This document shows, piece by piece, positions 1 to 9,400 of a stretch of DNA of 64,000 nucleotides. The translations under genes were made by a program, and so were the position numbers. The DNA is taken from positions 3,162,001 to 3,226,000 of the forward strand of contig NZ_CP064939.1 in the NCBI RefSeq assembly GCF_015679185.1, read 5' to 3'. The notes below the pieces were generated by a model. It saw nothing but the letters and a program-made list of their open reading frames with translations. It did not search any database and was not told the DNA's origin. Position 1 is the first letter of the stretch. The number at the start of each line of letters is the position of its first letter. Source of the DNA: Pedobacter endophyticus. GTDB lineage: Bacteria > Bacteroidota > Bacteroidia > Sphingobacteriales > Sphingobacteriaceae.

Positions 1-1
1 G

Positions 2-1012
2 CTCAAAGCAGAGCTACTTGCCCATAACATTACCCTCGAGCCGTCTTACCGTGTATCACTGGCAAAAAAAGATTCAACCATTTACATCACTACGGCCAAT
101 GTTGAAGGCGAATTTTTACCCGAAAACACCTATAAAACACCGCTGTTTGGAAACGATATTTTTCGCGATCCGGGGATGTTGTTTGTTAGCTTTCCCAATA
201 AAAACTCAGCCATTATTGCTAATTTAAGTGTAACACTCGCTTCTTCAATCGGGCTGCTCCTTGTACTCGTTTTTATATTTTCTTACACCCTTTACGCCAT
301 TTTAAAACAAAAGAAAATATCAGAGATGAAAACGGACTTCATCAACAACATGACGCACGAGTTCAAAACGCCCGTAGCAACCATAATGATTGCAAGCGAA
401 GCACTGAAAGACCCGGAGGTTACCGAAGACAAAAACCGGTTAAAACGTTTGGCTAATATTATTTACGACGAAAATGTGCGCCTGGGAAGTCATATCGAAC
501 GCGTTTTAAGCATTGCCCGCTTAGAAAAAGGCGAACTTAAAATGGAAAACACCGAGGTTGATATGAACGATCTTATTGTAATTGTGCTCGACAGCATGAG
601 CTTGCAGCTGCAGAAAAAAAATGCCATTGTTCAGGTAAATACCAACGCCGAACATGCCGTGGTTTTTGGCGATGAATTGCACCTATCGAACGTAATTTAC
701 AACCTAATTGATAATGCCAACAAATACAGTAGCGAAACGCCAGAAATTATCATAAACACACGCAATACAAATAAAAACCTGATTATTGAAATTACCGATA
801 AGGGCATCGGCATGACAAAGGAACAATCGAAACGGATTTTCGATCAGTTTTATCGGGTACCAACTGGCAACCTGCACGATGTTAAGGGCTTTGGCCTGGG
901 CTTAAATTATGTTCAAGACATTATTAAACAGGCAAATGGCAGCATTAAGGTAAACAGCGAAAAAGATAAAGGTACTACGTTCGAAATATCTTTACCTTTA
1001 GCAGTCGGTTAG
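2..1012 (+). CDS. Sensor histidine kinase, 5' end missing
   Basis: The reading frame is already open at base 2, so the gene starts before the window. What is visible is the end of a periplasmic sensor region, one membrane segment (about bases 206-305), then a HisKA domain with the phospho-acceptor His in NMTHEFKTP (about base 354) and an HATPase domain with the N box (NLIDNANKY), DKGIGM and a GFGLGL lid. It is a classical inner-membrane kinase of the PhoR/EnvZ type. The OmpR-type regulator 239 bases downstream is the likely partner, although that gap is long for one operon. The signal sensed is unknown. An ATG at 176 exists but lies inside the sensor-to-membrane stretch and is not the true start. 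Confidence 0.9.
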   Translation, partial: LKAELLAHNITLEPSYRVSLAKKDSTIYITTANVEGEFLPENTYKTPLFGNDIFRDPGMLFVSFPNKNSAIIANLSVTLASSIGLLLVLVFIFSYTLYAILKQKKISEMKTDFINNMTHEFKTPVATIMIASEALKDPEVTEDKNRLKRLANIIYDENVRLGSHIERVLSIARLEKGELKMENTEVDMNDLIVIVLDSMSLQLQKKNAIVQVNTNAEHAVVFGDELHLSNVIYNLIDNANKYSSETPEIIINTRNTNKNLIIEITDKGIGMTKEQSKRIFDQFYRVPTGNLHDVKGFGLGLNYVQDIIKQANGSIKVNSEKDKGTTFEISLPLAVG

Positions 1013-1251
1013 CTATCGGGGCAAAGATGCAATTTATCGATACATCGATGCTTTTAAAGTTTTATCATAATATCGCAACGTATTAATTGTAGTACAAATT
1101 AAACCGTTAAGTATATTCACCATCAAACTTAGTATTGCTGTGCTTTAAATGCGATTAAATTAAAGAAACGAAACCGTTATTATTTTCCGATGGTACAACG
1201 GAACCATAAAATGATAACAGCTTCATCACCACTCGAAACAAATATAAACAG

Positions 1252-1947
1252 ATGAAAAAAATACTTTTGGTTGAAGACGATCCGAATTTAGGTTTGTTGT
1301 TGCAAGATTACCTGCAATTAAAAGGCAAGTTTGATGTTGTGCTTTGCACCGAAGGTGATGAAGGCCTGAAAGCATTTAATAAGCAAAGTTTCGATTTGTG
1401 TATCCTTGACGTAATGATGCCAAAAAAGGATGGCTTTACGCTTGGCAAAGACATCAGAAAGGTAAATACCAACGTGCCGATCATCTTCGCAACCGCCAAA
1501 ACCATGCTCGAAGATAAATCTGCAGCTTACGATTTGGGTGGCGATGATTATATCACAAAGCCATTCCGTATCGAAGAGCTTTTGCTCCGCATTAACGCCA
1601 TGTTTAAACGCGTAGCCAATAAGGGCGATCAAGCTGAAGAAGCAGCCGAAACGCAATTCTCGGTCGGCAAATACACATTTGATTATACTACTCAAATTAT
1701 AAGCAGCGGCGACGAACACCAAAAACTTTCGACAAAAGAAGCCGAACTGCTGCGCCTGCTCTGTTTAAAAAAGAACACCGTACTTACTCGCGAAGAAGCG
1801 CTGTTAAGCATCTGGCATGATGATAATTACTTCAACGGCCGCAGCATGGATGTGTTTTTAAGTAAACTGCGAAAATATTTACGCGGTGATTCGAACGTAG
1901 AAATCATTAATGTTCATGGCAAGGGTTACAAGCTTTTAGTAAGCTAA
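1252..1947 (+). CDS. Response regulator, OmpR/PhoB family
   Basis: This 231-residue protein has an N-terminal receiver domain (1-120) and a C-terminal winged-helix DNA-binding domain (about 133-231, ending in the NVHGKGYKLL motif typical of OmpR-type effectors). Receiver residues are intact: acidic pocket E8/D9/D10, phospho-acceptor D53 in LDVMMP, T81 and K103 in TKPF. It should act in the cytoplasm as a phosphorylation-controlled transcription factor, most likely driven by the kinase just upstream, because kinase and regulator lie in the same direction with nothing between them. The target genes cannot be read from the sequence. The length is normal for the family. Confidence 0.92.
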   Translation: MKKILLVEDDPNLGLLLQDYLQLKGKFDVVLCTEGDEGLKAFNKQSFDLCILDVMMPKKDGFTLGKDIRKVNTNVPIIFATAKTMLEDKSAAYDLGGDDYITKPFRIEELLLRINAMFKRVANKGDQAEEAAETQFSVGKYTFDYTTQIISSGDEHQKLSTKEAELLRLLCLKKNTVLTREEALLSIWHDDNYFNGRSMDVFLSKLRKYLRGDSNVEIINVHGKGYKLLVS

Positions 1948-2566
1948 TTGCATAATAGCAACATCACGATAAATAATTTAATTCAAAAATAATACCCATG
2001 CCTATATTATGGAACATGCGGGTAGTTATTTGGAGCGCAATGGCGGTGCAATAAAGCAAATTTGCTTGCACTTGTACGCTTCGCATCGTTGTTCCTCCTC
2101 GCTGCAGGGTACCGTTTCAATCGGAGCTAAACGGCAAATTATCTGCTTTTTATCGCGCAGGTATCAGTACCATCAGTTGAAAACCAAAGAGCAACCACAT
2201 TTACCTCATTATTTGCACAGTTATCTAACAACGGTCATCATTCCTTAGAAGTGAGTAACACATTTTAAGGCCTTTTCTAAGAACGGTCGTCATCCTCAGC
2301 TTGACTGGGGATCCTAATCCGCAAAAACTGGGTGCCTTGCATTAATCCCGTACGTACGGGACCGCCTGCGCGGGAATGACGAACGGGCGAAGGGAAATGT
2401 GTCCAAACGATAGGTGCGTACGGAACAGGGCGACGGCATGATTAACTAAATACCTAAAACACTTCTCAAATTATTAACGTTATGCCACGTTGATTTTTAT
2501 GCAATAAATTGAAACTCATCATCGCAAATCCATTTACAGTACTATGCACAGCTCCGGTTACCAGCG
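1948..2566. repeat. Gene-free region with dispersed repeat mosaic
   Basis: No convincing gene is present. Bases about 2270-2510 are a patchwork of modules that recur elsewhere in the window: a rightward-reading copy of the GTCATCCTCAGCTTGACTGG module (compare about 30370 in the opposite orientation), half of the TTCCCGCG hairpin family, the perfect 16-bp palindrome TCCCGTACGTACGGGA at 2346-2361, and a tail (about 2445-2505) closely matching bases 42477-42530. The 79-codon open frame at 2009-2248 has a composition unlike its neighbours and is not supported. Confidence 0.7.
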
Positions 2567-3415
2567 CTAAACGTAGAGGTCATTCTCAATTGCGGGGATA
2601 ATATTTCGCTCGCGGGCCATATTAAAAAGTGTATCTATCGCTTTTCTTCCCTCCTCACCTAAATTAACACTAAACTTGTTTACATAAAGTTCGATGTGTT
2701 TATACATTACCGCTTCATCCATAGCTTGTGCGTGCTCACGAATGAAATCGATGGCCGACCTCGGGTGTGCAAAAGCATATTCAACCGATTTACGCACCAG
2801 GCGATTAACTTTAAGCTGTACTTCGCGGTCCAGATTCCGGTTAACCACAATTCCACCCAATGGAATGGCACAACCCGTTAACTTTTCCCAGTAATCGCCC
2901 AGATCGATAATTTTCGTTAAACCCTTATCCTGATAAGTAAATCTGTTCTCGTGAATAATCAAACCCAAATCAATGTCCTCATTAAGCAAGGCCGATTCAA
3001 TTTCAGAAAAAACCATCTCCTGTTTGTTCTGCAAATGCGGATAAGCAATGCCCAATAAAAAATTTGCTGTCGTGTACTTCCCCGGGATGCCCACCCGAAG
3101 TGGGGAGTTGGAAGTTTGAAATTGAGGGTCTTTATCCCCGTCGAAATGTTTTTTACTAATTAAAAGCGGCCCCACACCAAAACCCAGCGCACTTCCCGCA
3201 TCGAGCAAGGCATATTGGTTGGCCACATACGCAAAAGCATGGAAACTGAGTTTGGTAATATCCAGTTCCCCCTTCATTGCCTTTTGGTTCAACGTTTCAA
3301 CATCATCATAACAAACCTCAAACGTTAACCCTTCGGTATCTATCTTTTGGTGAATAAGCGCATCGAAAATAAAAGTATCGTTCGGGCAGGGAGAAAAACC
3401 AAGTGTAAGCTTCAT
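2567..3415 (-). CDS. mqnD: 1,4-dihydroxy-6-naphthoate synthase (menaquinone, futalosine pathway)
   Basis: MqnD converts cyclic dehypoxanthinyl futalosine to 1,4-dihydroxy-6-naphthoate. The 282-residue protein has the family N-terminus FSPCPNDTFIFDAL (7-20), the TKLSFHAFAYV segment, GVGPLL, IPGKYTTANFLLG (110-122) and the IHENRFTY motif, whose H155 corresponds to the catalytic histidine of the family. It is a cytosolic periplasmic-binding-protein-fold enzyme. It follows mqnB by 40 bases on the same strand, so the two probably form an operon. Residues about 91-107 look longer than in typical members, and the DNA there resembles a dispersed repeat (see findings). mqnA, mqnC and mqnE are not in the window. 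Confidence 0.92.
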   Translation of the reverse strand: MKLTLGFSPCPNDTFIFDALIHQKIDTEGLTFEVCYDDVETLNQKAMKGELDITKLSFHAFAYVANQYALLDAGSALGFGVGPLLISKKHFDGDKDPQFQTSNSPLRVGIPGKYTTANFLLGIAYPHLQNKQEMVFSEIESALLNEDIDLGLIIHENRFTYQDKGLTKIIDLGDYWEKLTGCAIPLGGIVVNRNLDREVQLKVNRLVRKSVEYAFAHPRSAIDFIREHAQAMDEAVMYKHIELYVNKFSVNLGEEGRKAIDTLFNMARERNIIPAIENDLYV

Positions 3416-3455
3416 AACTCAAAATTACCTACTGCGCTGTAGTAAACCGTCATAA

Positions 3456-4079
3456 TCAATTCATTTCTCCAATAAAAGCGATGGCCCAGTCGTTAAGATT
3501 TTTAATGGCAAGGCCCATTTTCCAATTGTCCTTGTTTCGGGGTTCCACATAATTGGAAATGCTCCGCACTTGTATGCAATCGATATTTTGTTGCTTGCAG
3601 GCAAAAAAAACCGCTGCCCCTTCCATGCTTTCGGTTGTAGGGTTCAATCTTTTTTTCAGGTTCTTAATGCTCCCTTCGCTTCCCGTAACGCAGTTTACGG
3701 TAATCCCTTTTGCTGTAGGCAGTCCTACTTTTCTATCCGTTCGCGATTTAAAATGATGTTCGCCGAAGCCCAAATCAACGATCGTTAAAAATTCGTCGCC
3801 ATTTTCTGCACCCAGCTCCGCAAAAACATCCTCCGTTACATTTAAAACCGCACCTAAATCGATGTTTCTGTCGAAGCAGCCCGCTATCCCTAAATTTACC
3901 ACCAGGTTGTATTTCGTAGAAAGGTGTTTGCCCAGCGCAAAAGCCGTTGCCACCATACCAACGCCGGTAATTAGTACATCGAAATCTCTGCTTTCAACAA
4001 AATCTCCCTCCGCCAAGTTAAAATGCTGGTAAAAAAAGGAAAGTTCAGCTTTTGTAGCAGCCACAATTAAGGTTTTCAT
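3456..4079 (-). CDS. mqnB: Futalosine hydrolase
   Basis: MqnB removes hypoxanthine from futalosine to give dehypoxanthine futalosine, a middle step of the alternative menaquinone pathway. The 207-residue protein is a nucleoside-phosphorylase-fold enzyme related to MTA/SAH nucleosidase. It shows the GVGMVATAFAL segment (39-49), NLGIAGCFD (62-70), the substrate motif TESMEGAAVFF (149-159, with E153) and SISNYVEPRN near the C-terminus. Pairing with mqnD directly downstream makes futalosine hydrolase much more likely than a general nucleosidase. The start ATG at 4079 gives the expected family N-terminus. Confidence 0.92.
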   Translation of the reverse strand: MKTLIVAATKAELSFFYQHFNLAEGDFVESRDFDVLITGVGMVATAFALGKHLSTKYNLVVNLGIAGCFDRNIDLGAVLNVTEDVFAELGAENGDEFLTIVDLGFGEHHFKSRTDRKVGLPTAKGITVNCVTGSEGSIKNLKKRLNPTTESMEGAAVFFACKQQNIDCIQVRSISNYVEPRNKDNWKMGLAIKNLNDWAIAFIGEMN

Positions 4080-4141
4080 CAGGTAAATTTAAACAGATTT
4101 AATGGATTTATTGTGCAGTATTTAGAAGCGGTTACTAAGTG

Positions 4142-4268
4142 CATAAATGTATCAGGAGGCAAGCATCAAGCATCAATACGTCTCGCTTTAACCTTTCTGC
4201 TTTAATCTTTCAGCTTTATCTCCGGTTCCCAGACTTCGGACTTCCGACTCGGGACTTCCGGACTTTCT
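4142..4268. repeat. Degenerate ACTTCCGACTC-type dispersed repeat
   Basis: The stretch holds low-complexity text of the type CTTTCTGCTTTAATCTTTCAG followed by ACTTCGGACTTCCGACTCGG. Close relatives occur at about 20063-20093 and, in the opposite orientation, at about 62580-62700. No gene is seen between mqnB and the PTPS-like gene. Confidence 0.55.
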
Positions 4269-4271
4269 CCG

Positions 4272-4279
4272 TATATTTG
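4272..4279 (+). promoter_or_regulatory. Promoter -7 element for the PTPS-folE-fabD run
   Basis: TATATTTG matches the Bacteroidota -7 consensus TAnnTTTG and lies 18 bases before the ATG at 4298. No TTTG -33 element is seen at the usual distance, so the call rests on the -7 box and its position between two divergent units. Confidence 0.55.
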
Positions 4280-4297
4280 CACTTTATTTGGTAGATA

Positions 4298-4708
4298 ATG
4301 ATTTATATAACAAGAAAAGCGTCATTTAACGCAGCGCACAAATTGGCTCGTACCGATTGGAACGACGATAAAAACAGCGAGGTGTATGGTAAATGCGCTA
4401 ACCCGAACTGGCACGGGCATAACTATTGGTTGTACGTTACCGTAAAAGGTGAGGTAAACCCCGAAACCGGTTTCTTAGTAGATTTAAAGTGGCTTAAAGA
4501 GGTAATGAACACCTACGTTGTAGATAAAGTTGACCATAAAAATTTAAACCTCGACGTTGATTTTATGAAAGGCAAACTGGCCTCTACAGAAAATCTGGCC
4601 ATCGAAATATGGAAGCAGCTTGAAGCCCCAATTGCAGAAAGTGGCGCAATTTTACACGCCGTTAAAATTTACGAAACTGAAAACAACTATGTCGAATACT
4701 TTGGTTAA
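4298..4708 (+). CDS. 6-pyruvoyl-tetrahydropterin / 6-carboxytetrahydropterin synthase family protein
   Basis: The 136-residue protein belongs to the PTPS/QueD fold and acts on 7,8-dihydroneopterin triphosphate. Zinc ligands H14, H39 and H41 and catalytic C33 are present, with DHKNLN (about 82-87) supplying the acid-base pair and a YETENN end motif. The stretch YGKCANPNWHGHNY reads more like the eukaryotic 6-pyruvoyl-tetrahydropterin synthase than E. coli QueD, judged from memory. folE follows 25 bases later and makes its substrate. It may serve tetrahydrobiopterin or queuosine synthesis; no other queuosine gene is in the window, so the product is left open. Confidence 0.88.
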   Translation: MIYITRKASFNAAHKLARTDWNDDKNSEVYGKCANPNWHGHNYWLYVTVKGEVNPETGFLVDLKWLKEVMNTYVVDKVDHKNLNLDVDFMKGKLASTENLAIEIWKQLEAPIAESGAILHAVKIYETENNYVEYFG

Positions 4709-4733
4709 CCCAAACCAAAACAATTAATATTTA

Positions 4734-5369
4734 ATGGAAAATAAAGATGTATTAAGAAACGAATCTATCGACGGCTATGTTAAAATCGACCGTTATAATC
4801 AAGGTCAGATAGATTCAGTTGCTGTTCATTATAAAGATATTTTGAGTAAAATAGGCGAAAACCCGGAGCGAGAGGGTTTATTAAAAACGCCTGAACGTGT
4901 GGCAAAAGCCTTGCAATATTTAACACATGGTTACGATTTGAAACCCGACGAGATTTTAAAATCGGCCATGTTTGAAGAAGATTACAGCCAAATGGTTGTA
5001 GTAAAGGATATTGAAGTGTACTCAATGTGCGAGCACCACATGTTACCCTTTTTCGGTAAGGCACATATTGCCTACATCCCCAACGGACACATTGTAGGGC
5101 TCAGCAAAATACCAAGGGTGGTTGATGCATTTGCCCGCCGTTTACAAGTTCAGGAAAGGTTGACGAACGAAATTAGAGACTGTATTCAAAACACGCTGAA
5201 CCCGATGGGTGTAGCCGTGGTAATAGAGTGCAAGCACTTATGTATGGCCATGCGTGGTGTGCAGAAACAAAATTCGGTTACCACTACTTCGGCATTTACC
5301 GGAAGTTTTTTAAGCAACGATAAAACAAGGGCCGAGTTTTTAAGGTTAATTACCGCAAGCCTGGATTAA
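4734..5369 (+). CDS. folE: GTP cyclohydrolase I
   Basis: FolE opens the ring of GTP to give 7,8-dihydroneopterin triphosphate, the first step of folate and related pterin synthesis. The 211-residue protein carries the zinc site C99-E-H-H102 ([12 protein letters not shown]) and C170 ([10 protein letters not shown]), plus the conserved [19 protein letters not shown]-terminal helix and the [10 protein letters not shown]-terminal motif. It is a cytosolic decamer in characterised relatives. It lies 25 bases after the PTPS-like gene that uses its product, and both probably share the promoter at 4272. Confidence 0.96.
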   Translation: MENKDVLRNESIDGYVKIDRYNQGQIDSVAVHYKDILSKIGENPEREGLLKTPERVAKALQYLTHGYDLKPDEILKSAMFEEDYSQMVVVKDIEVYSMCEHHMLPFFGKAHIAYIPNGHIVGLSKIPRVVDAFARRLQVQERLTNEIRDCIQNTLNPMGVAVVIECKHLCMAMRGVQKQNSVTTTSAFTGSFLSNDKTRAEFLRLITASLD

Positions 5370-5452
5370 CCCCCAACCCCTGAAGGGGCGTAAGGGTTAT
5401 TAAGAAAAATAATTTAACTAATATAAATTTCCCCTTTAGGGGATTAAGGGGT
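5370..5452. repeat. CCCCTTTAGGGG-type repeat abutting the fabD start
   Basis: The folE-fabD spacer contains two related hairpins, CCCCTGAAGGGG near 5379 and CCCCTTTAGGGG near 5431, the second running directly into the fabD ATG. The same kind of sequence, CCCCTACAGGGGGAGATTTA, is found inside miaB at about 61854. Confidence 0.65.
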
Positions 5453-6334
5453 ATGAAAGCATATATTTTTCCCGGACAGGGAGCACAATTTGTAGGAATG
5501 GGTAAAGACCTTTACGAAAACCCAAAAGCAGCAGAGTTATTTGAAAAGGCCAACGAAATTATCGGTTTCCGAATTAGCGACATCATGTTCGGCGGAACAG
5601 ACGAAGAATTAAAGCAAACGAATGTAACCCAGCCGGCAATTTTTTTGCACTCGGTTATTTTGGCGAAGGTATTGGGCGATGATTTTAAGCCCGACATGGT
5701 TGCAGGCCATTCGCTGGGAGAGTTTTCTGCGCTGGTAGCTGCGAATGCTTTGAGCTTTGAAGATGGATTAAAACTGGTGATTGCCCGCGCAAACGCCATG
5801 CAGAAAGCCTGCGAGGCACAACCATCAACAATGGCTGCTATTTTGGGCCTTGCTGATGATGTTGTGGAGAAAATTTGTGCAGAGGTTGATGGCGTTGTGG
5901 TGCCCGCAAACTATAACTGTCCCGGTCAATTGGTTATATCAGGCAGTATAGACGGAATAGATCAGGCTTGCGCCCGTTTAACCGAGGCCGGAGCAAAAAG
6001 AGCATTGAAATTAAATGTCGGCGGTGCCTTTCACTCTCCGTTAATGGAGCCGGCAAAAATTGAGCTGCAAGCCGCCATTGAGCGTACAAATATTTCAGCG
6101 CCAATTTGCCCGGTATATCAAAATGTTGACGCAAAACCTTACACCAATCCCGACGAAATAAAAGGCAACTTAATAAAACAATTAACTGGCGCCGTACGTT
6201 GGACACAGACTGTTGAGCACATGCTTGCAGATGGGGCCACAGCTTTTGTAGAAGTTGGGCCGGGCAGCGTATTGCAGGGACTAGTAAAAAAAGTGAGTCG
6301 CGAAGTGCAAACCAGTAGTGCAACCGTAGCTTAA
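5453..6334 (+). CDS. fabD: Malonyl-CoA:ACP transacylase
   Basis: FabD loads malonyl groups from CoA onto acyl carrier protein for fatty acid synthesis. The 293-residue protein has the family start FPGQGAQFVGMG (6-17), the nucleophile S87 in GHSLGE, the catalytic H194 in GGAFHSPLMEP and the QLTGAVRW C-terminal region. Length and motifs are normal. It is separated from folE by 83 bases that consist largely of a dispersed repeat, and is followed by a good terminator. The start is fixed by the FPGQG motif. Confidence 0.96.
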   Translation: MKAYIFPGQGAQFVGMGKDLYENPKAAELFEKANEIIGFRISDIMFGGTDEELKQTNVTQPAIFLHSVILAKVLGDDFKPDMVAGHSLGEFSALVAANALSFEDGLKLVIARANAMQKACEAQPSTMAAILGLADDVVEKICAEVDGVVVPANYNCPGQLVISGSIDGIDQACARLTEAGAKRALKLNVGGAFHSPLMEPAKIELQAAIERTNISAPICPVYQNVDAKPYTNPDEIKGNLIKQLTGAVRWTQTVEHMLADGATAFVEVGPGSVLQGLVKKVSREVQTSSATVA

Positions 6335-6356
6335 TTTACAGTTAAATAAGCAACTG

Positions 6357-6394
6357 CAACGCCATAAACCGACACGTTTATGGCGTTGTTTTTT
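6357..6394 (+). terminator. Intrinsic terminator after fabD
   Basis: A 13-bp perfect stem (CAACGCCATAAAC, 6357-6369, with its complement at 6376-6388) and a 6-base loop are followed by a T run. Confidence 0.9.
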
Positions 6395-6423
6395 ATCAAT
6401 ATTTAATATCTTTATCAAAATCC

Positions 6424-9400
6424 ATGAAATTGAGCTTTGGTTTTAAAATAAGGTTCTTGTTGCTTGTGTTGGGCTGTTGCCTCATTGCTACTTCAATTTC
6501 GCTCAGCAGGTTTACTACAAAAAGCAATCTTTTAAACCGCGATGCTCAAGAGATTCAAGAACGTTTATTAACCAAAGAAAAGGCAGTAAAGGATTTTCTG
6601 GCAGATAGCAGCAAGGTGGCCCAGGCCAAAAGGTTTCACCTCGACCCTGACCCTGCCATTGCGTTTCTCAATACCTACAGAAAAGAAACCGGCATTTACC
6701 TGTTTACCTATCAGCACAACGAACTTAAGTTTTGGAGCACCTACAAAGTATCTGGAATTGATCCGCAAACGATAAGGGAAGGAAGCTCAGTACTTTATTT
6801 TTCCAATGGCTGGTACGATGTGATTAAAAGCACACAGGGCGATTTTACCTTTATCTTTCTAATTGGCATCCAATCGCAATATCAGTTTAAAGAAACCGAG
6901 TACTTTAAAAACAACATCGATCCGCTACTTTCCAGTTCCAACCTGCTTACCCTCGCTTCGTTTACCGATAAAGATATTTACAGCATTAAAGGGCTCGATA
7001 ACAAATTTTTGTTCGGCCTAAAGGTTAAGCCCGGCTTTGTAGATAGTTACTATTCTCCGCTGCAGCTTTGGTTATTTATTGCCGGGCTGGCTTCCATTTG
7101 CATGTTTTTCAATTCGCTCTGTTCGTTTATTGCTAAAAGAGGCCATATTGCCTGGGCCACATGCCTGCTGCTATTTTTTTTCCTGGCGTTTAGGTTATCC
7201 GATCTTTATTTTGGATGGTTCAACCACCGCTTTCCCTTAGATTTATTCGATCCTAAAATTTACGCCGATAGCTTCTTAATGCCCTCACTGGGCGATTTTT
7301 TGTTGAATGTTATTGTGTGCACCTGGTTGCTGTTGTTTATGTTTAACCACAAACAGCAATACAAGTTTCCACGCTGGATTAAGGAAAGCCGAACCCTCGG
7401 ACTAATTATTCAATGCTTGCTGATGGGCTTTATAGGCTGGGTGGCCTGGCAGGCCGACGATATCTTTTTCGGCCTGATTTTTAACTCCAAAATCAACTTC
7501 GACATTATTAACATCTTAAAGCTTGGCGGAACGAGTTGGGTGGGCATTGTGATTTTGTGCCTGGCCTGGTTTCAAATTTACCTCATTACCATTATTTCGG
7601 TAAGCGTAAGTACACAGCTCAACATCAATAACCGCGATCGGCTGGTTATTTTTCTAGTTGGGCTCGCCATAGTTTTTGCTTATAAGCTGATGGTCGATTT
7701 TAACATTTTCTTCCTTGTTTTCGCGCTTGTTTTGTTCATTGTGGCCCGGGCAGCTTACTTAAAGGAGAAAACTTTTTCCATCGGCCTTTTTGCCCTGGTA
7801 TTCTTTTGTCTGGCCTTTAACACATCGATAAAATACACCAGATATAAGGATTACAAAGAGCGCAGCCTACGCGAGCCACTGGCCACCAAGGTTCAATCAT
7901 CGTACGATCCCAATGCCATTGTTGCGTTGGGTGTTTTGGGCGATGAGCTTGCCAACGATGAATTCCTCGAAAAGTACTTTAATGCAAATACGCCCTCAAA
8001 CCCTGCCGTTTTAAAAAACCACATCAAAGATTACCTCGACGGATATTTAAATCGCTACGACTATCAGATTTATCCGTACGACAACGATGGGCTTGCAATA
8101 TCAAACCCCTCCATTCCGCCGATTAGCAAGTATAAAAATCTCGTTGAGGCCGGTTCAGTCAAAATTGAGGGCTCCAATTATTTTTATCAGGTAAACAATA
8201 CCTTCGGTTATCAAGATTATTTCGGCATTGTATCGGTCGTAAAAAATGGCAGTCTGTTAGGCACGCTTGTGCTCGAACTCCGTTCAAAGCCATATAATTA
8301 TAACAATCGCCTGCCCGATCTTCTCGGCGATCAAAAACAGATTCGCGATGAAGATTTTAAAGGATATTCCATAGCCCTGTATAGCAATAATAAACTCCTC
8401 AACCAATCTGGCAACTACACGTATCCGCTCGACGGAAGTATTTTTAAAGGCAAGAACGACGATTTTACGGTTTATAATGACGATGAAATGCGTTACAGCC
8501 ATCTGATCTACAAGCCCTCGGCAAGCAAAATGGTAATCATCAGCAAAGAAAAGGTAGATTACGTTGAACGCCTGGCTGCATTATCGTTCTTTTTTCTGGT
8601 ATTTATTATTTTTTCGATTGTGCTTTACGGGCTGATCTGGCTAATTAAGAACCTCGATGATGATAAGGTCGGCTGGTTCAGTATCAACCGATCGCTGATG
8701 ATAAACGCAAATAAAATTCTTTATAAAACGCGTATTCAGGTGGTAATTGTGTTATCGGTTATGGCCACCTTGATTATAGTGGGCTGGGTAACCTACTATT
8801 ACATGAACTATGAGTACCGCGGGCAGCAGGATGCGCTAATCAGAGATAAAATTAGAAAGGTGCAGCAGAATTTTGAAAAGCAGGTTTTCAATAATGGCAC
8901 TATTGAAGATGATGACAATGCGATTGCCGATTTCAACAATTTTGCCGACATCAACAATGCAGATTTAAACCTGTACAACACAGATGGTGATTTGATTATG
9001 ACCACTTACCCCAAGCTGTATAACTATAAGGTAATCAGCCGTAAAATGGGGCCGCTGGCTTATGCCTATCTTCACAATTTGCACCGATCTGAGTTTATTA
9101 ATTTAAAAGAACAAATAGGTGCGCTTACTTATGCTGCAGCCTATGCGCCGATTAGAAACGCACAGAATAAGACCATTGCCTATATTGGCTTGCCGAACTA
9201 TTCTAATGAGGAAGAATATAGCGATAAAATTGCCTTGTTTGTAAGTAACCTGATCAATATCTATGCCCTGGTTTTTGTAGCCATTGGCGTTTTGGCGGTG
9301 TTTCTGGCCAATCAAATTACCAATCCCTTAACCTTTATTCAAGAGAGCATTAGTAAAACGAAAATCGGGCAGCGCAACGAGCCAATTGTATGGCGCAGGC

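Noticed and set aside
2009..2248. 79-codon plus-strand open frame
   Set aside because: Its composition is unlike neighbours, no recognisable domain or start context is visible, and it runs toward a dispersed repeat.
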